From positions 1 to 64,000 of the forward strand of contig NW_026645841.1 of the NCBI RefSeq assembly GCF_949987535.1: a DNA stretch of 64,000 nucleotides. Reading direction: 5' to 3'. Source of the DNA: Balaenoptera acutorostrata (taxonomy: Eukaryota > Chordata > Mammalia > Artiodactyla > Balaenopteridae). Below are positions 25,706 through 39,268 of this stretch, piece by piece. The position numbers were made by a program, and so were the translations under genes. Every line of letters begins with the position of its first letter. The first letter of the stretch is position 1. The notes below the pieces were generated by a model. That model was not told where the DNA came from and searched no databases. It saw nothing but the letters and a program-made list of their open reading frames with translations.

Positions 25706-27391
25706 AACATGTTCCTTAAAACACTAGTGCTTAGGAAATCTATTGGAGGCAGAAGCAGTCAAGGGTAGCTTAGGGTTAGGGTTAGGGTTAGGGTGAGGGT
25801 TAGGGTACGGCTTAGGGTACGGGTTCGGGGAGGGGTTCGGGTAGGGCGTAGGGTATGGGTTAGGGTTAGGGTTAGGGCTAGTGTTAGGGTTAGGGCTCGG
25901 TTTAGGGTACGGGTTAGGATTAGGGTATGCGTTAGGGTTAGGGTAGGGGTTAGGGTTAGTGTACGCGTTAGGGTGAGGGTAGTTATTAAACCTATCCCAC
26001 TCTCTAGATAGCCCTTAGCACGTACAGGAATATTATTGGGGGTCCAGCCATGGAGAAGAGTTTAGACACTAGGAGAAGATAAGGAACACACCCATTATCA
26101 CGAAATCACATTAGGATTCTCTTTTTAACCTGTTCCTTAAAACACTAGTGCTTAGGAAATCTATTGGAGGCAGAAGCAGTCAAGGGTAGCTTAGGGTTAG
26201 GGTTAGGGTTAGGGTGAGGGTTAGGGTATGGCTTAGGGTACGGGTTCGGTGAGGGGTTCGGGTAGGGCGTAGGGTATGGGTTAGGGTTAGGGTTAGGGTT
26301 AGTGTTAGGGTTAGGGCTCGGTTTAGGGTACGGGTTAGGATTAGGGTACGCGTTAGGGTTAGGGCAGGGTTAGGGTTAGGGTACGCGTTAGGGTGGGGGT
26401 AGTTATTAAACCTATCACACTCTCTAGATACCCCTTAGCACGTAAAGGAATATTATTTGGGGGTCCAGCCATGGAGAAGAGTTTAGACACGAGGAGAAGT
26501 TAAGGAACACACCCATTATCAAGAAATCACATTAGGATTCTCTTTTTAACCTGTTCCTTAAAACACTAGTGCTTAGGATAACTATTGGAGGCAGAAGCAG
26601 TCAAGGGAAGCTTAGGGTTAGGGTTAGGGTTAGGGTGAGGGTTAGGGTACGGCTTAGGGTACGGGTTCGGGGAGGGGTTCGGGTAGGCCGTAGGGTATGG
26701 GTTAGGGTTAGGGTTAGGGTTAGTGTTAGGGTTAGGGCTCGGTTTAGGGTACGGGTTAGGATTAGGGTACGCGTTAGTGTTAGGGTAGTGGTTAGAGTTA
26801 GGGTATGCTTTAGGGTGAGGGTAGTTATTAAACCTATCCCACTCTCTAGATACCCCTTAGCACGTAAAGGAATATTATTTGGGGGTCCAGCCATGGAGAA
26901 GAGTTTAGACACGAGGAGAAGATAAGGAACACACCCATTATCAAGAAATCACATTAGGATTCTCTTTTTAACCTGTTCCTTAAAACACTAGTGCTTAGGA
27001 AATCTATTGGAGGCAGAAGCCGTCAAGGGTAGCTTAGGGTTAGGGTTAGGGTTAGGGTGAGGGTTAGGTTACGGTTTAGGGTACGGGTTCAGGGAGGGGT
27101 TCGGGTAGGGCGTAGGGTATGGGTTAGGGTTAGGGTTAGAGTTAGTGTTAGGGTTAGGGCTCGGTTTAGGGTACGGGTTAGGATTAGGGTACGCGCTAGG
27201 GTTAGGGTAGGGGTTAGGGTTCGGGTACGCGTTAGGGTGAGGGTAGTTATTAAACCTATCACACTCTCTAGATACCCCTTAGCACATAAAGGAATATTAT
27301 TTGGGGGTCCAGCCATGGAGAAGAGTTTAGACACGAGGAGAAGACAAGGAACACACCCATTATCAAGAAATCACATTAGGATTCTATTTTT
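25706..27391 (+). repeat. Four-unit block repeated at offset 2529, copy 1
   Basis: Units 25706, 26127, 26548 and 26970 match units 28235, 28656, 29077 and 29499 in type and order. The shared series is short type, TATGGCTT type with GGGCAGGG, type with GGGTAGTGGTTAGAG, and CAGGGAGG type with GTTCGGGTACGCG or a derivative. Single-base differences are frequent enough to show this duplication is older than the near-perfect ones at 33-39 kb and 53-57 kb. Confidence 0.75.
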
Positions 27392-28234
27392 AACATGTTC
27401 CTTAAAACACTAGTGCTAAGGAAATCTATTGGAGGCAGAAGCAGTCAAGGGTAGCTTAGGGTTAGGGTTAGGGTTAGGGTGAGGGTTAGGGTATGGCTTA
27501 GGGTACGGGTTCGGGGAGGGGTTCGGGTAGGGCGTAGGGTATGGGTTAGGGTTAGGGTTAGGGTTAGTGTTAGGGTTAGGGCTCGGTTTAGGGTACAGGT
27601 TAGGATTAGGGTACGCGTTAGGGTTAGGGTAGGGGTTAGGGTTAGTGTACACGTTAGGGTGAGGGTAGTTATTAAACCTATCCCACTCTCTAGATACCCC
27701 TTAGCACGTACAGGAATATTATTGGGGGTCCAGCCATGGAGAAGAGTTTAGACACTAGGAGAAGATAAGGAACACACCCATTATCAAGAAATCACATTAG
27801 GATTCTCTTTTTAACCTGTTCCTTAAAACACTAGTGCTTACGAAATCTATTGGAGGCAGAAGCAGTCAAGGGTAGCTTAGGGTTAGGGTTAGGGTTAGGG
27901 TGAGGGTTAGGGTATGGCTTAGGGTACGGGTTCGGGGAGGGGTTCGGGTAGGGCGTAGGGTATGGGTTAGGGTTAGGGTTAGGGTTAGTGTTAGGGTTAG
28001 GGCTCGGTTTAGGGTACGGGTTAGGATTAGGGTACGCGTTAGGGTTAGGGTAGGGGTTAGGGTTAGGGTACGCGTTAGGGTGAGGGTAGTTATTAAACCT
28101 ATCCCACTCTCTAGATACCCCTTAGCACGTAAAGGAATATTATTTGGGGGTCCAGACATGGAGAAAAGTTTAGACACTAGGAGAAGATAAGGAACACACC
28201 CATTATCAAGAAATCACATTAGGATTCTCTTTTT

Positions 28235-29920
28235 AACATGTTCCTTAAAACACTAGTGCTTAGGAAATCTATTGGAGGCAGAAGCAGTCAAGGGTAGCTT
28301 AGGGTTAGGGTTAGGGTTAGGGTGAGGGTTAGGATACGGCTTAGGGTACGGGTTCGGGGAGGGGTTCGGGTAGGGCGTAGGGTATGGGTTAGGGTTAGGG
28401 TTAGGGCTAGTGTTAGGGTTAGGGCTCGGTTTAGGGTACGGGTTAGGATTAGGGTATGCGTTAGGGTTACGGTAGGGGTTAGGGTTAGTGTACGCGTTAG
28501 GGTGAGGGTAGTTATTAAACCTATCCCACTCTCTAGATACCCCTTAGCACGTACAGGAATATTATTGGGGGTCCAGCCATGGAGAAGAGTTTAGACACTA
28601 GGAGAAGATAAGGAACACACCCATTATCACGAAATCACATTAGGATTCTCTTTTTAACCTGTTCCTTAAACACTAGTGCTTAGGAAATCTATTGGAGGCA
28701 GAAGCAGTCAAGGGTAGCTTAGGGTTAGGGTTAGGGTTAGGGTGAGGGTTAGGGTATGGCTTAGGGTACGGGTTCGGGGAGGGGTTCGGGTAGGGCGTAG
28801 GGTATGGGTTAGGGTTAGGGTTAGGGTTAGTGTTAGGGTTAGGGCTCGGTTTAGGGTATGGGTTAAGATTAGGGTACGCGTTAGGGTTAGGGCAGGGGTT
28901 AGGGTTAGGGTACGCGTTAGGGTGGGGGTAGTTATTAAACCTATCACACTCTCTAGATACCCCTTAGCACGTAAAGGAATATTATTTGGGGGTCCAGCCA
29001 TGGAGAAGAGTTTAGACACGAGGAGAAGATAAGGAACACACCCATTATCAAGAAATCACATTAGGATTCTCTTTTTAACCTGTTCCTTAAAACACTACTG
29101 CTTAGGAAATCTATTGGAGGCAGAAGCAGTCAAGGGTAGCTTAGGGTTAGGGTTAGGGTTAGGGTGAGGGTTAGGGTACGGCTTAGGGTACGGGTTCGGG
29201 GAGGGGTTCGTGTAGGCCGTAGGGTATGGGTTAGGGTTAGGGTTAGGGTTAGTGTTAGGGTTAGGGCTCGGTTTAGGGTACGGGTTAGGATTAGGGTACG
29301 CGTTAGTGTTAGGGTAGTGGTTAGAGTTAGGGTACGCTTTAGGGTGAGGGTAGTTATTAAACCTACCCCACTCTCTAGATACCCCTTAGCACGTAAAGGA
29401 ATATTATTTGGGGGTCCAGCCATGGAGAAGAGTTTAGAGACGAGGAGAAGATAAGGAACACACCCATTATCAAGAAATCACATTAGGATTCTCTTTTTAA
29501 CCTGTTCCTTAAATCACTAGTGCTTAGGAAATCTATTGGAGGCAGAAGCCGTCAAGGGTAGCTTAGGGTTAGGGTTAGGGTTAGGGTGAGGGTTAGGGTA
29601 CGGTTTAGGGTACGGGTTCAGGGAGGGGTTCGGGTAGGGCGTAGGGTATGGGTTAGGGTTAGGGTTAGAGTTAGTGTTAGGGTTAGGGCTCGGTTTAGGG
29701 TACGGGTTAGCATTAGGGTACGCGCTAGGGTTAGGGTAGGGGTTAGGTTTCGGGTACGCGTTAGGGTGAGGGTAGTTATTAAACCTATCACACTCTCTAG
29801 ATACCCCTTAGCACATAAAGGAATATTATTTGGGGGTCCAGCCATGGAGAAGAGTTTAGACACGAGGAGAAGACAAGGAACACACCCATTATCAAGAAAT
29901 CACATTAGGATTCTCTTTTT
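28235..29920 (+). repeat. Four-unit block repeated at offset 2529, copy 2
   Basis: Partner of 25706-27391. It carries private changes such as a lost A in CTTAAACACTAG near 28670, GGTTAAGATTAGG near 28861, and AGAGACGAGG near 29436. Confidence 0.75.
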
Positions 29921-30761
29921 AAACTGTTCCTTAAAACACTAGTGCTTAGGAAATCTATTGGAGGCAGAAGCAGTCAAGGGTAGCTTAGGGTTAGGGTTAG
30001 GGTTAGGGTGAGGGTTGGGGTACGGCTTAGGGTACGGGTTCGGGGAGGGGTTCGGGTAGGGCGTAGGCTATGGGTTAGGGTTAGTGTTAGGGTTAGTGTT
30101 AGGGTTAGGGCTCGGTTTAGGGTACGGGTTAGGATTAGGGTACGCGTTAGGGTTAGGGTAGGGGTTAGGGTTAGGGTATGCGATAGGGTGAGGTTAGTTA
30201 TTAAACCTATCCCACTCTCTAGATACCCCTTAGCACGTAAAGGAATATTATTTGGGGGTCCAGCCATGGAGAAGAGTTTAGACTCTAGGAGAAGATAAGG
30301 AACACACCCATTATCAAGAAATCACATTAGGATTCTCTTTTTAACCTGTTCCTTAAAACACTACTGCTTAGGAAATCTATTGGAGGCAGAAGCCGTCAAG
30401 GGTAGCTTAGGTTTAGGGTTAGGTTTAGGGTGAGGGTTAGGGTACGGCTTACGATACGGGTTCGGGGAGGGGTTCGGGTAGGGCGTAGGGTATGGGTTAG
30501 GGTTAGGGTTAGGGCTAGTGTTAGGGTTAGGGCTCGGTTTAGGGTACGGGTTAGGATTAGGGTATGCGTTAGGGTTAGGGTAGGGGTTAGGGTTAGGATA
30601 CGCGTTAGGGTGAGGGAAGTTATTAAACCTATCCCACTCTCTAGATACCCCTTAGCACGTAAAGGAATATTATTTGGGGGTCCAGCCATGGAGAAGAGTT
30701 TAGACACGAGAAGATAAGGAACACACCCATTATCAAGAAATCACATTAGGATTCTCTTTTT

Positions 30762-31164
30762 AACCTGTTCCTTAAATCACTAGTGCTTAGGAAATCTATT
30801 GGAGGCAGAAGCCGTCAAGGGTAGCTTAGGGTTAGGGTTAGGGTTAGGGTGAGGGTTAGGGTACGGCTTAGGGTACGGGTTCGGGGAGGGGTTCGGGTAG
30901 GGCGTAGGGTATGGGTTAGGGTTAGGGTTAGGGCTCGGTTTAGGTTACAGGTTAGGATTAGGGTACGCGTTAGTGTTAGGGTAGGGGTTAGGGTTAGTGT
31001 ACGCGTTCGGGTGAGGGTAGTTATTAAACCTATCCCACTCTCTAGATACCCCTTAGCACGTACAGGAATATTATTGGGGGTCCAGCCATGGAGAAGAGTT
31101 TAGACACTAGGAGAAGATAAGGAACACTCCCATTATCACGAAATCACATTAGGATTCTCTATTT
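30762..31164 (+). repeat. 403-bp short-type unit lacking three hexamers
   Basis: It has the same 18-bp and 1-bp losses as the unit at 18134, plus GCGTTCGGGTGAGGG shared with it, so they are related. It is copied at 39166. Confidence 0.9.
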
Positions 31165-32849
31165 AACCTGTTCCTTAAAACACTAGTGCTTAGGAAATCT
31201 ATTGGAGGCAGAAGCAGTCAAGGGTAGCTTAGGGTTAGGGTTAGGGTTAGGGTGAGGGTTAGGGTATGGCTTAGGGTACGGGTTCGGGGAGGGGTTCGGG
31301 TAGGGCGTAGGGTATGGGTTAGGGTTAGGGTTAGGGTTAGTGTTAGGGTTAGGGCTCGGTTTAGGGTACGGGTTAGGATTAGTGTACGCGTTAGTGTTAG
31401 GGTAGGTGTTAGGGTTAGGGTACGCGATAGGGTGAGGTTAGTTATTAAACCTATCCCACTCTCTAGATACCCCTTAGTACGTAAAGGAATATTATTTGGG
31501 GGTCCAGCCATGGAGAAGAGTTTAGACACTAGGAGAAGATAAGGAACACACCCATTATCAAGAAATCACATTAGGATTCTCTTTTTAACCTGTTCCTTAA
31601 AACACTAGTGCTTAGGAAATCTATTGGAGGCAGAAGCAGTCAAGGGTAGCTTAGGGTTAGGGTTTGGGTTAGGGTGAGGGTTAGGGTATGGCTTAGGGTA
31701 CGGGTTCGGGGAGGGGTTCGGGTAGGGCGTAGGGTATGGGTTAGGGTTAGGGTTAGGGTTAGTGTTAGGGTTAGGGCTCGGTTTAGGGTACGGGTTAGGA
31801 TTAGGGTACGCGTTAGGGTTAGGGTAGGGGTTAGGGTTAGGGTACGCGTTAGGGTGGGGGTAGTTATTAAACCTATCACACTCTCTAGATACCCCTTAGC
31901 ACGTAAAGGACTATTATTTGGGGGTACAGCCATGGAGAAGAGGTTAGACACGAGGAGAAGATAAGGAACACACCCATTATCAAGAAATGACAATGTGATT
32001 CTCTTTTTAAACTGTTCCTTAAAACACTAGTGCTTAGGGAATCTATTGGAGGCTGAAGCAGTCAAGGGTAGCTTAGGGTTAGGGTTAGGGTTAGGGTGAG
32101 GGTTGGGGTACGGCTTAGGGTACGGGTTCGGGGAGGGGTTCGGGTAGGGCGTAGGGTATGGGTTAGGGTTAGGGTTAGGGCTAGTGTTAGGGTTAGGGCT
32201 CGGTTTAGGGTACGGGTTAGGATTAGGGTATGCGTTAGGGTTAGGGTAGGGGTTAGGGTTAGGATACGCGTTAGGGTGAGGGAAATTATTAAACCTATCC
32301 CACTCTCTAGATACCCCTTAGCACATAAAGGAATATTATTTGGGGGTCCAGCCATGGAGAAGAATTTAGACAGGAGAAGATAAGGAACACAGCCATTATC
32401 AAGAAATCACATTAGGATTCTCTTTTTAACCTGTTCCTTAAAACACTAGTGCTTAGGAAATCTATTGGAGGCAGAAGCCGTCAAGGGTAGCTTAGGGTTA
32501 GGGTTAGGGTTAGGGTGAGGGTTAGGGTACGGCTTAGGGTACGGGTTCGGGGAGGGGTTCGGGTAGGGCGTAGGGTATGGGTTAGGGTTAGGGTTAGGGC
32601 TAGTGTTAGGGTTAGGGCTCGGTTTAGGGTATGGGTTAGGATTAGGTTACGCGTTAGGGTTAGGGTAGGGGTTAGGGTTAGGGTACGCGTTAGGGTGAGG
32701 GTAGTTATTAAACCTATACCACTCTCTAGATACCCCTTAGCACGTAAAGGAATATTATTTGGGGGTCCAGCCATGGAGAAGAGTTTAGACACGAGGAGAA
32801 GATAAGGAACACACCCATTATCAAGAAATCACATTAGGATTCTCTTTTT

Positions 32850-33289
32850 AACCTGTTCCTTAAAACACTAGTGCTTAGGAAATCTATTGGAGGCAGAAGC
32901 CATCAAGGGTAGCTTAGGGTTAGGGTTAGGGTTAGGGTGAGGGTTAGGGTACGGTTTAGGGTACGGGTTCAGGGAGGGGTTCGGGTAGGGCGTAGGGTAT
33001 GGGTTAGGGTTAGGATTAGAGTTAGTGTTAGGGTTAGAGTTAGTGTTAGGGTTAGGGCTCGGTTTAGGGTATGGGTTAGGATTAGGGTACGCGCTAGGGT
33101 TAGGGTAGCGGTTAGGGTTAGGGTTCGCGTTAGGGTGAGGGTAGTTATTAAACCTATCCCACTCTCTAGATACCCCTTAGCACGTATAGGAATATTATTT
33201 GGGGGTCCAGCCATGGAGAAGAGTTAAGACACTAGGAGAAGATAAGGAACACACCCATTATCACGGAATCACATTAGGATTCTCTTTTT
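32850..33289 (+). repeat. 440-bp unit with an internal 18-bp duplication
   Basis: The block contains TTAGAGTTAGTGTTAGGG twice in succession (near 33015-33050), a gain of three hexamers in phase. It recurs at 41254, and with further changes at 45892 and 50952. Confidence 0.9.
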
Positions 33290-33392
33290 AACCTGTTCCT
33301 TAAAACACTAGTGCTTAGGAAATCTATTGGAGCCAGAAGCAGTCAAGGGTAGCTTAGGGTTAGGGTTAGGGTTAGGGTGAGGGCTAGGGTAT

Positions 33393-36330
33393 GGCTTAGG
33401 GTACGGGTTCGGGGAGGGGTTCGGGTAGGGCGTAGGGTATGGGTTAGGGTTAGGGTTAGGGTTAGTGTTATGGTTAGGGCTCTGTTTAGGGTACGGGTTA
33501 GGATTAGGGTACGCGTTAGGGTTAGGGTAGGGGTTAGGGTTAGGGTACGCGTTAGGGTGGGGGTAGTTATTAAACCTATCACACTCTCTAGATACCCCTT
33601 AGCACATAAAGGAATATTATTTGGGGGTCCAGCCATGGAGAAGAGTTTAGACACGAGGAGAAGACAAGGAACACACCCATTATCAAGAAATCACATTAGG
33701 ATTCTATTTTTAACATGTTCCTTAAAACACTAGTGCTTAGGAAATCTATTGGAGGCAGAAGCAGTCAAGGGTAGCTTAGGGTTAGGGTTAGGGTTAGGGT
33801 GAGGGTTAGGGTACGGCTTAGGGTACGGGTTCGGGGAGGGGTTCGGGTAGGCCGTAGGGTATGGGTTAGGGTTAGGGTTAGGGTTAGTGTTAGGGTTAGG
33901 GCTCGGTTTAGGGTACGGGTTAGGATTAGGGTACGCATTAGTGTTAGGGTAGTGGTTAGAGTTAGGGTACGCTTTAGGGTGAGGGTAGTTATTAAACCTG
34001 TCCCACTCTCTAGATACCCCTTAGCACGTAAAGGAATATTATTTGGGGGTCCAGCCATGGAGAAGAGTTTAGACACTAGGAGAAGATAAGGAACACACCC
34101 ATTATCAAGAAATCACATTAGGATTCTCTTTTTAACCTGTTCCTTAAAACACTAGTGCTTAGCAAATCTATTGGAGGCAGAAGCCGTCAAGGGTAGCTTA
34201 GGGTTAGGGTGAGGGTTAGGGTACGGCTTAGGGTACGGGTTCGGGGAGGGGTTCGGGTAGGGCGTAGGGTATGGATTAGTGTTAGGGTTAGGGCTAGAGT
34301 TAGGGTTAGGGCTCGGTTTAGGGTACAGGTTAGGATTAGGGTACGCGTTAGGGTTAGGGTAGGGGTTAGGGTTAGTGTACACGTTAGGGTGAGGGTAGTT
34401 ATTAAACCTATCCCACTCTCTAGATACCCCTTAGCACGTACAGGAATATTATTGGGGGTCCAGCCATGGAGAAGAGTTTAGACACTAGGAGAAGATAAGG
34501 AACACACCCATTATCAAGAAATCACATTAGGATTCTCTTTTTAACCTGTTCCTTAAAACACTAGTGCTTACGAAATCTATTGGAGGCAGAAGCAGTCAAG
34601 GGTAGCTTAGGGTTAGGGTTAGGGTTAGGGTGAGGGTTAGGGTATGGCTTAGGGTACGGGTTCGGGGAGGGGTTCGGGTAGGGCGTAGGGTACGGGTTAG
34701 GGTTAGGGTTAGGGTTAGTGTTAGGGTTAGGGCTCGGTTTAGGGTACGGGTTAGGATTAGGGTACGCGTTAGGGTTAGGGTAGGGGTTAGGGTTAGGGTA
34801 CGCGTTAGGGTGAGGGTAGTTATTAAACCTATCCCACTCTCTAGATACCCCTTAGCACGTAAAGGAATATTATTTGGGGGTCCAGACATGGAGAAAAGTT
34901 TAGACACTAGGAGAAGATAAGGAACACACCCATTATCAAGAAATCACATTAGGATTCTCTTTTTAACATGTTCCTTAAAACACTAGTGCTTAGGAAATCT
35001 ATTGGAGGCAGAAGCAGTCAAGGGTAGCTTAGGGTTAGGGTTAGGGTTAGGGTGAGGGTTAGGATACGGCTTAGGGTACGGGTTCGGGGAGGGGTTCGGG
35101 TAGGGCGTAGGGTATGGGTTAGGGTTAGGGTTAGGGCTAGTGTTAGGGTTAGGGCTCGGTTTAGGGTACGGGTTAGGATTAGGGTATGCGTTAGGGTTAC
35201 GGTAGGGGTTAGGGTTAGTGTACGCGTTAGGGTGAGGGTAGTTATTAAACCTACCCCACTCTCTAGATACCCCTTAGCACGTAAAGGAATATTATTTGGG
35301 GGTCCAGCCATGGAGAAGAGTTTAGAGACGAGGAGAAGATAAGGAACACACCCATTATCAAGAAATCACATTAGGATTCTCTTTTTAACCTGTTCCTTAA
35401 AACACTAGTGCTTAGGAAATCTATTGGAGGCAGAAGCCGTCAAGGGTAGCTTAGGGTTAGGGTTAGGGTTAGGGTGAGGGTTAGGGTACGGTTTAGGGTA
35501 CGGGTTCAGGGAGGGGTTCGGGTAGGGCGTAGGGTATGGGTTAGGGTTAGGGTTAGAGTTAGTGTTAGGGTTAGGGCTCGGTTTAGGGTACGGGTTAGGA
35601 TTAGGGTACGCGCTAGGGTTAGGGTAGGGGTTAGGGTTCGGGTACGCGTTAGGGTGAGGGTAGTTATTAAACCTATCACACTCTCTAGATACCCCTTAGC
35701 ACATAAAGGAATATTATTTGGGGGTCCAGCCATGGAGAAGAGTTTAGACACGAGGAGAAGACAAGGAACACACCCATTATCAAGAAATCACATTAGGATT
35801 CTCTTTTTAACCTGTTCCTTAAAACACTACTGCTTAGGAAATCTATTGGAGGCAGAAGCCGTCAAGGGTAGCTTAGGTTTAGGGTTAGGTTTAGGGTGAG
35901 GGTTAGGGTACGGCTTACGATACGGGTTCGGGGAGGGGTTCGGGTAGGGCGTAGGGTATGGGTTAGGGTTAGGGTTAGGGCTAGTGTTAGGGTTAGGGCT
36001 CGGTTTAGGGTACGGGTTAGGATTAGGGTATGCGTTAGGGTTAGGGTAGGGGTTAGGGTTAGGATACGCGTTAGGGTGAGGGAAGTTATTAAACCTATCC
36101 CACTCTCTAGATACCCCTTAGCACGTAAAGGAATATTATTTGGGGGTCCAGCCATGGAGAAGAGTTTAGACACGAGAAGATAAGGAACACACCCATTATC
36201 AAGAAATCACATTAGGATTCTCTTTTTAACCTGTTCCTTAAATCACTAGTGCTTAGGAAATCTATTGGAGGCAGAAGCCGTCAAGGGTAGCTTAGGGTTA
36301 GGGTTAGGGTTAGGGTGAGGGTTAGGGTAC
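33393..36330 (+). repeat. Seven-unit tandem duplication, copy 1 (2938 bp)
   Basis: This stretch is followed directly by a second copy 2938 bp later. I found no difference between the two in the stretches compared, including all variant positions that alter the conceptual reading on either strand. The exact left edge is ambiguous by about 70 bp because the exchange lies in shared hexamers. Confidence 0.88.
34134..34542 (+). repeat. 409-bp short-type unit lacking two leading TTAGGG
   Basis: Only two TTAGGG precede TGAGGG, against four in the consensus. It also has GGATTAGTG and GGGCTAGAG in mid-block. It is duplicated at 37072. Confidence 0.9.
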
Positions 36331-39268
36331 GGCTTAGGGTACGGGTTCGGGGAGGGGTTCGGGTAGGGCGTAGGGTATGGGTTAGGGTTAGGGTTAGGGT
36401 TAGTGTTATGGTTAGGGCTCTGTTTAGGGTACGGGTTAGGATTAGGGTACGCGTTAGGGTTAGGGTAGGGGTTAGGGTTAGGGTACGCGTTAGGGTGGGG
36501 GTAGTTATTAAACCTATCACACTCTCTAGATACCCCTTAGCACATAAAGGAATATTATTTGGGGGTCCAGCCATGGAGAAGAGTTTAGACACGAGGAGAA
36601 GACAAGGAACACACCCATTATCAAGAAATCACATTAGGATTCTATTTTTAACATGTTCCTTAAAACACTAGTGCTTAGGAAATCTATTGGAGGCAGAAGC
36701 AGTCAAGGGTAGCTTAGGGTTAGGGTTAGGGTTAGGGTGAGGGTTAGGGTACGGCTTAGGGTACGGGTTCGGGGAGGGGTTCGGGTAGGCCGTAGGGTAT
36801 GGGTTAGGGTTAGGGTTAGGGTTAGTGTTAGGGTTAGGGCTCGGTTTAGGGTACGGGTTAGGATTAGGGTACGCATTAGTGTTAGGGTAGTGGTTAGAGT
36901 TAGGGTACGCTTTAGGGTGAGGGTAGTTATTAAACCTGTCCCACTCTCTAGATACCCCTTAGCACGTAAAGGAATATTATTTGGGGGTCCAGCCATGGAG
37001 AAGAGTTTAGACACTAGGAGAAGATAAGGAACACACCCATTATCAAGAAATCACATTAGGATTCTCTTTTTAACCTGTTCCTTAAAACACTAGTGCTTAG
37101 CAAATCTATTGGAGGCAGAAGCCGTCAAGGGTAGCTTAGGGTTAGGGTGAGGGTTAGGGTACGGCTTAGGGTACGGGTTCGGGGAGGGGTTCGGGTAGGG
37201 CGTAGGGTATGGATTAGTGTTAGGGTTAGGGCTAGAGTTAGGGTTAGGGCTCGGTTTAGGGTACAGGTTAGGATTAGGGTACGCGTTAGGGTTAGGGTAG
37301 GGGTTAGGGTTAGTGTACACGTTAGGGTGAGGGTAGTTATTAAACCTATCCCACTCTCTAGATACCCCTTAGCACGTACAGGAATATTATTGGGGGTCCA
37401 GCCATGGAGAAGAGTTTAGACACTAGGAGAAGATAAGGAACACACCCATTATCAAGAAATCACATTAGGATTCTCTTTTTAACCTGTTCCTTAAAACACT
37501 AGTGCTTACGAAATCTATTGGAGGCAGAAGCAGTCAAGGGTAGCTTAGGGTTAGGGTTAGGGTTAGGGTGAGGGTTAGGGTATGGCTTAGGGTACGGGTT
37601 CGGGGAGGGGTTCGGGTAGGGCGTAGGGTACGGGTTAGGGTTAGGGTTAGGGTTAGTGTTAGGGTTAGGGCTCGGTTTAGGGTACGGGTTAGGATTAGGG
37701 TACGCGTTAGGGTTAGGGTAGGGGTTAGGGTTAGGGTACGCGTTAGGGTGAGGGTAGTTATTAAACCTATCCCACTCTCTAGATACCCCTTAGCACGTAA
37801 AGGAATATTATTTGGGGGTCCAGACATGGAGAAAAGTTTAGACACTAGGAGAAGATAAGGAACACACCCATTATCAAGAAATCACATTAGGATTCTCTTT
37901 TTAACATGTTCCTTAAAACACTAGTGCTTAGGAAATCTATTGGAGGCAGAAGCAGTCAAGGGTAGCTTAGGGTTAGGGTTAGGGTTAGGGTGAGGGTTAG
38001 GATACGGCTTAGGGTACGGGTTCGGGGAGGGGTTCGGGTAGGGCGTAGGGTATGGGTTAGGGTTAGGGTTAGGGCTAGTGTTAGGGTTAGGGCTCGGTTT
38101 AGGGTACGGGTTAGGATTAGGGTATGCGTTAGGGTTACGGTAGGGGTTAGGGTTAGTGTACGCGTTAGGGTGAGGGTAGTTATTAAACCTACCCCACTCT
38201 CTAGATACCCCTTAGCACGTAAAGGAATATTATTTGGGGGTCCAGCCATGGAGAAGAGTTTAGAGACGAGGAGAAGATAAGGAACACACCCATTATCAAG
38301 AAATCACATTAGGATTCTCTTTTTAACCTGTTCCTTAAAACACTAGTGCTTAGGAAATCTATTGGAGGCAGAAGCCGTCAAGGGTAGCTTAGGGTTAGGG
38401 TTAGGGTTAGGGTGAGGGTTAGGGTACGGTTTAGGGTACGGGTTCAGGGAGGGGTTCGGGTAGGGCGTAGGGTATGGGTTAGGGTTAGGGTTAGAGTTAG
38501 TGTTAGGGTTAGGGCTCGGTTTAGGGTACGGGTTAGGATTAGGGTACGCGCTAGGGTTAGGGTAGGGGTTAGGGTTCGGGTACGCGTTAGGGTGAGGGTA
38601 GTTATTAAACCTATCACACTCTCTAGATACCCCTTAGCACATAAAGGAATATTATTTGGGGGTCCAGCCATGGAGAAGAGTTTAGACACGAGGAGAAGAC
38701 AAGGAACACACCCATTATCAAGAAATCACATTAGGATTCTCTTTTTAACCTGTTCCTTAAAACACTACTGCTTAGGAAATCTATTGGAGGCAGAAGCCGT
38801 CAAGGGTAGCTTAGGTTTAGGGTTAGGTTTAGGGTGAGGGTTAGGGTACGGCTTACGATACGGGTTCGGGGAGGGGTTCGGGTAGGGCGTAGGGTATGGG
38901 TTAGGGTTAGGGTTAGGGCTAGTGTTAGGGTTAGGGCTCGGTTTAGGGTACGGGTTAGGATTAGGGTATGCGTTAGGGTTAGGGTAGGGGTTAGGGTTAG
39001 GATACGCGTTAGGGTGAGGGAAGTTATTAAACCTATCCCACTCTCTAGATACCCCTTAGCACGTAAAGGAATATTATTTGGGGGTCCAGCCATGGAGAAG
39101 AGTTTAGACACGAGAAGATAAGGAACACACCCATTATCAAGAAATCACATTAGGATTCTCTTTTTAACCTGTTCCTTAAATCACTAGTGCTTAGGAAATC
39201 TATTGGAGGCAGAAGCCGTCAAGGGTAGCTTAGGGTTAGGGTTAGGGTTAGGGTGAGGGTTAGGGTAC
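36331..39268 (+). repeat. Seven-unit tandem duplication, copy 2 (2938 bp)
   Basis: Near-identical to 33393-36330. The junction unit 36228-36649 is a visible hybrid. Its head (TTAAATCACTAG, GCCGTC, TACGGCTT) is of the 30762 type and its tail (TTAGTGTTATGG, GGGCTCTGTTT) is of the 33290 type. That places the exchange between about 36331 and 36398, inside the telomere-like block. Confidence 0.88.
37072..37480 (+). repeat. 409-bp short-type unit lacking two leading TTAGGG
   Basis: Second copy of the 34134 unit within the 2938-bp tandem duplication. I see no difference from it. Confidence 0.9.

Larger units (their letters stand above)
15603..30342 (+). repeat. Array domain III: units 38-72
   Basis: Units start at 15603, 16025, 16447, 16868, 17290, 17712, 18134, 18537, 18959, 19380, 19802, 20224, 20645, 21067, 21489, 21911, 22333, 22754, 23175, 23597, 24019, 24441, 24862, 25284, 25706, 26127, 26548, 26970, 27392, 27813, 28235, 28656, 29077, 29499 and 29921. 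Characteristic variants are CTTACGATACGGG (for example 17712, 21067, 21911, 24441), TATGCGATAGGG (15603, 17290, 20645, 21489, 24019, 29921) and the 421-bp short type with CACGTACAGG. Copies at offset 2529 link 25706-27391 with 28235-29920. Confidence 0.88.
30300..33509 (+). repeat. Outer higher-order copy A (offset 8404), copy 1
   Basis: About 3.2 kb matches 38704-41913 with only a handful of differences. Examples are CATTATC/CATTAAC near 32396/40800, GCCGTC/GCAGTC near 32478/40882 and TATGGG/TACGGG near 32630/41034. The match stops at 33510 (T) versus 41914 (A), where GGGTACGCG becomes GGGAACGCG. It includes the rare 403-bp, 419-bp and 440-bp units in the same order as its partner. Confidence 0.88.
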
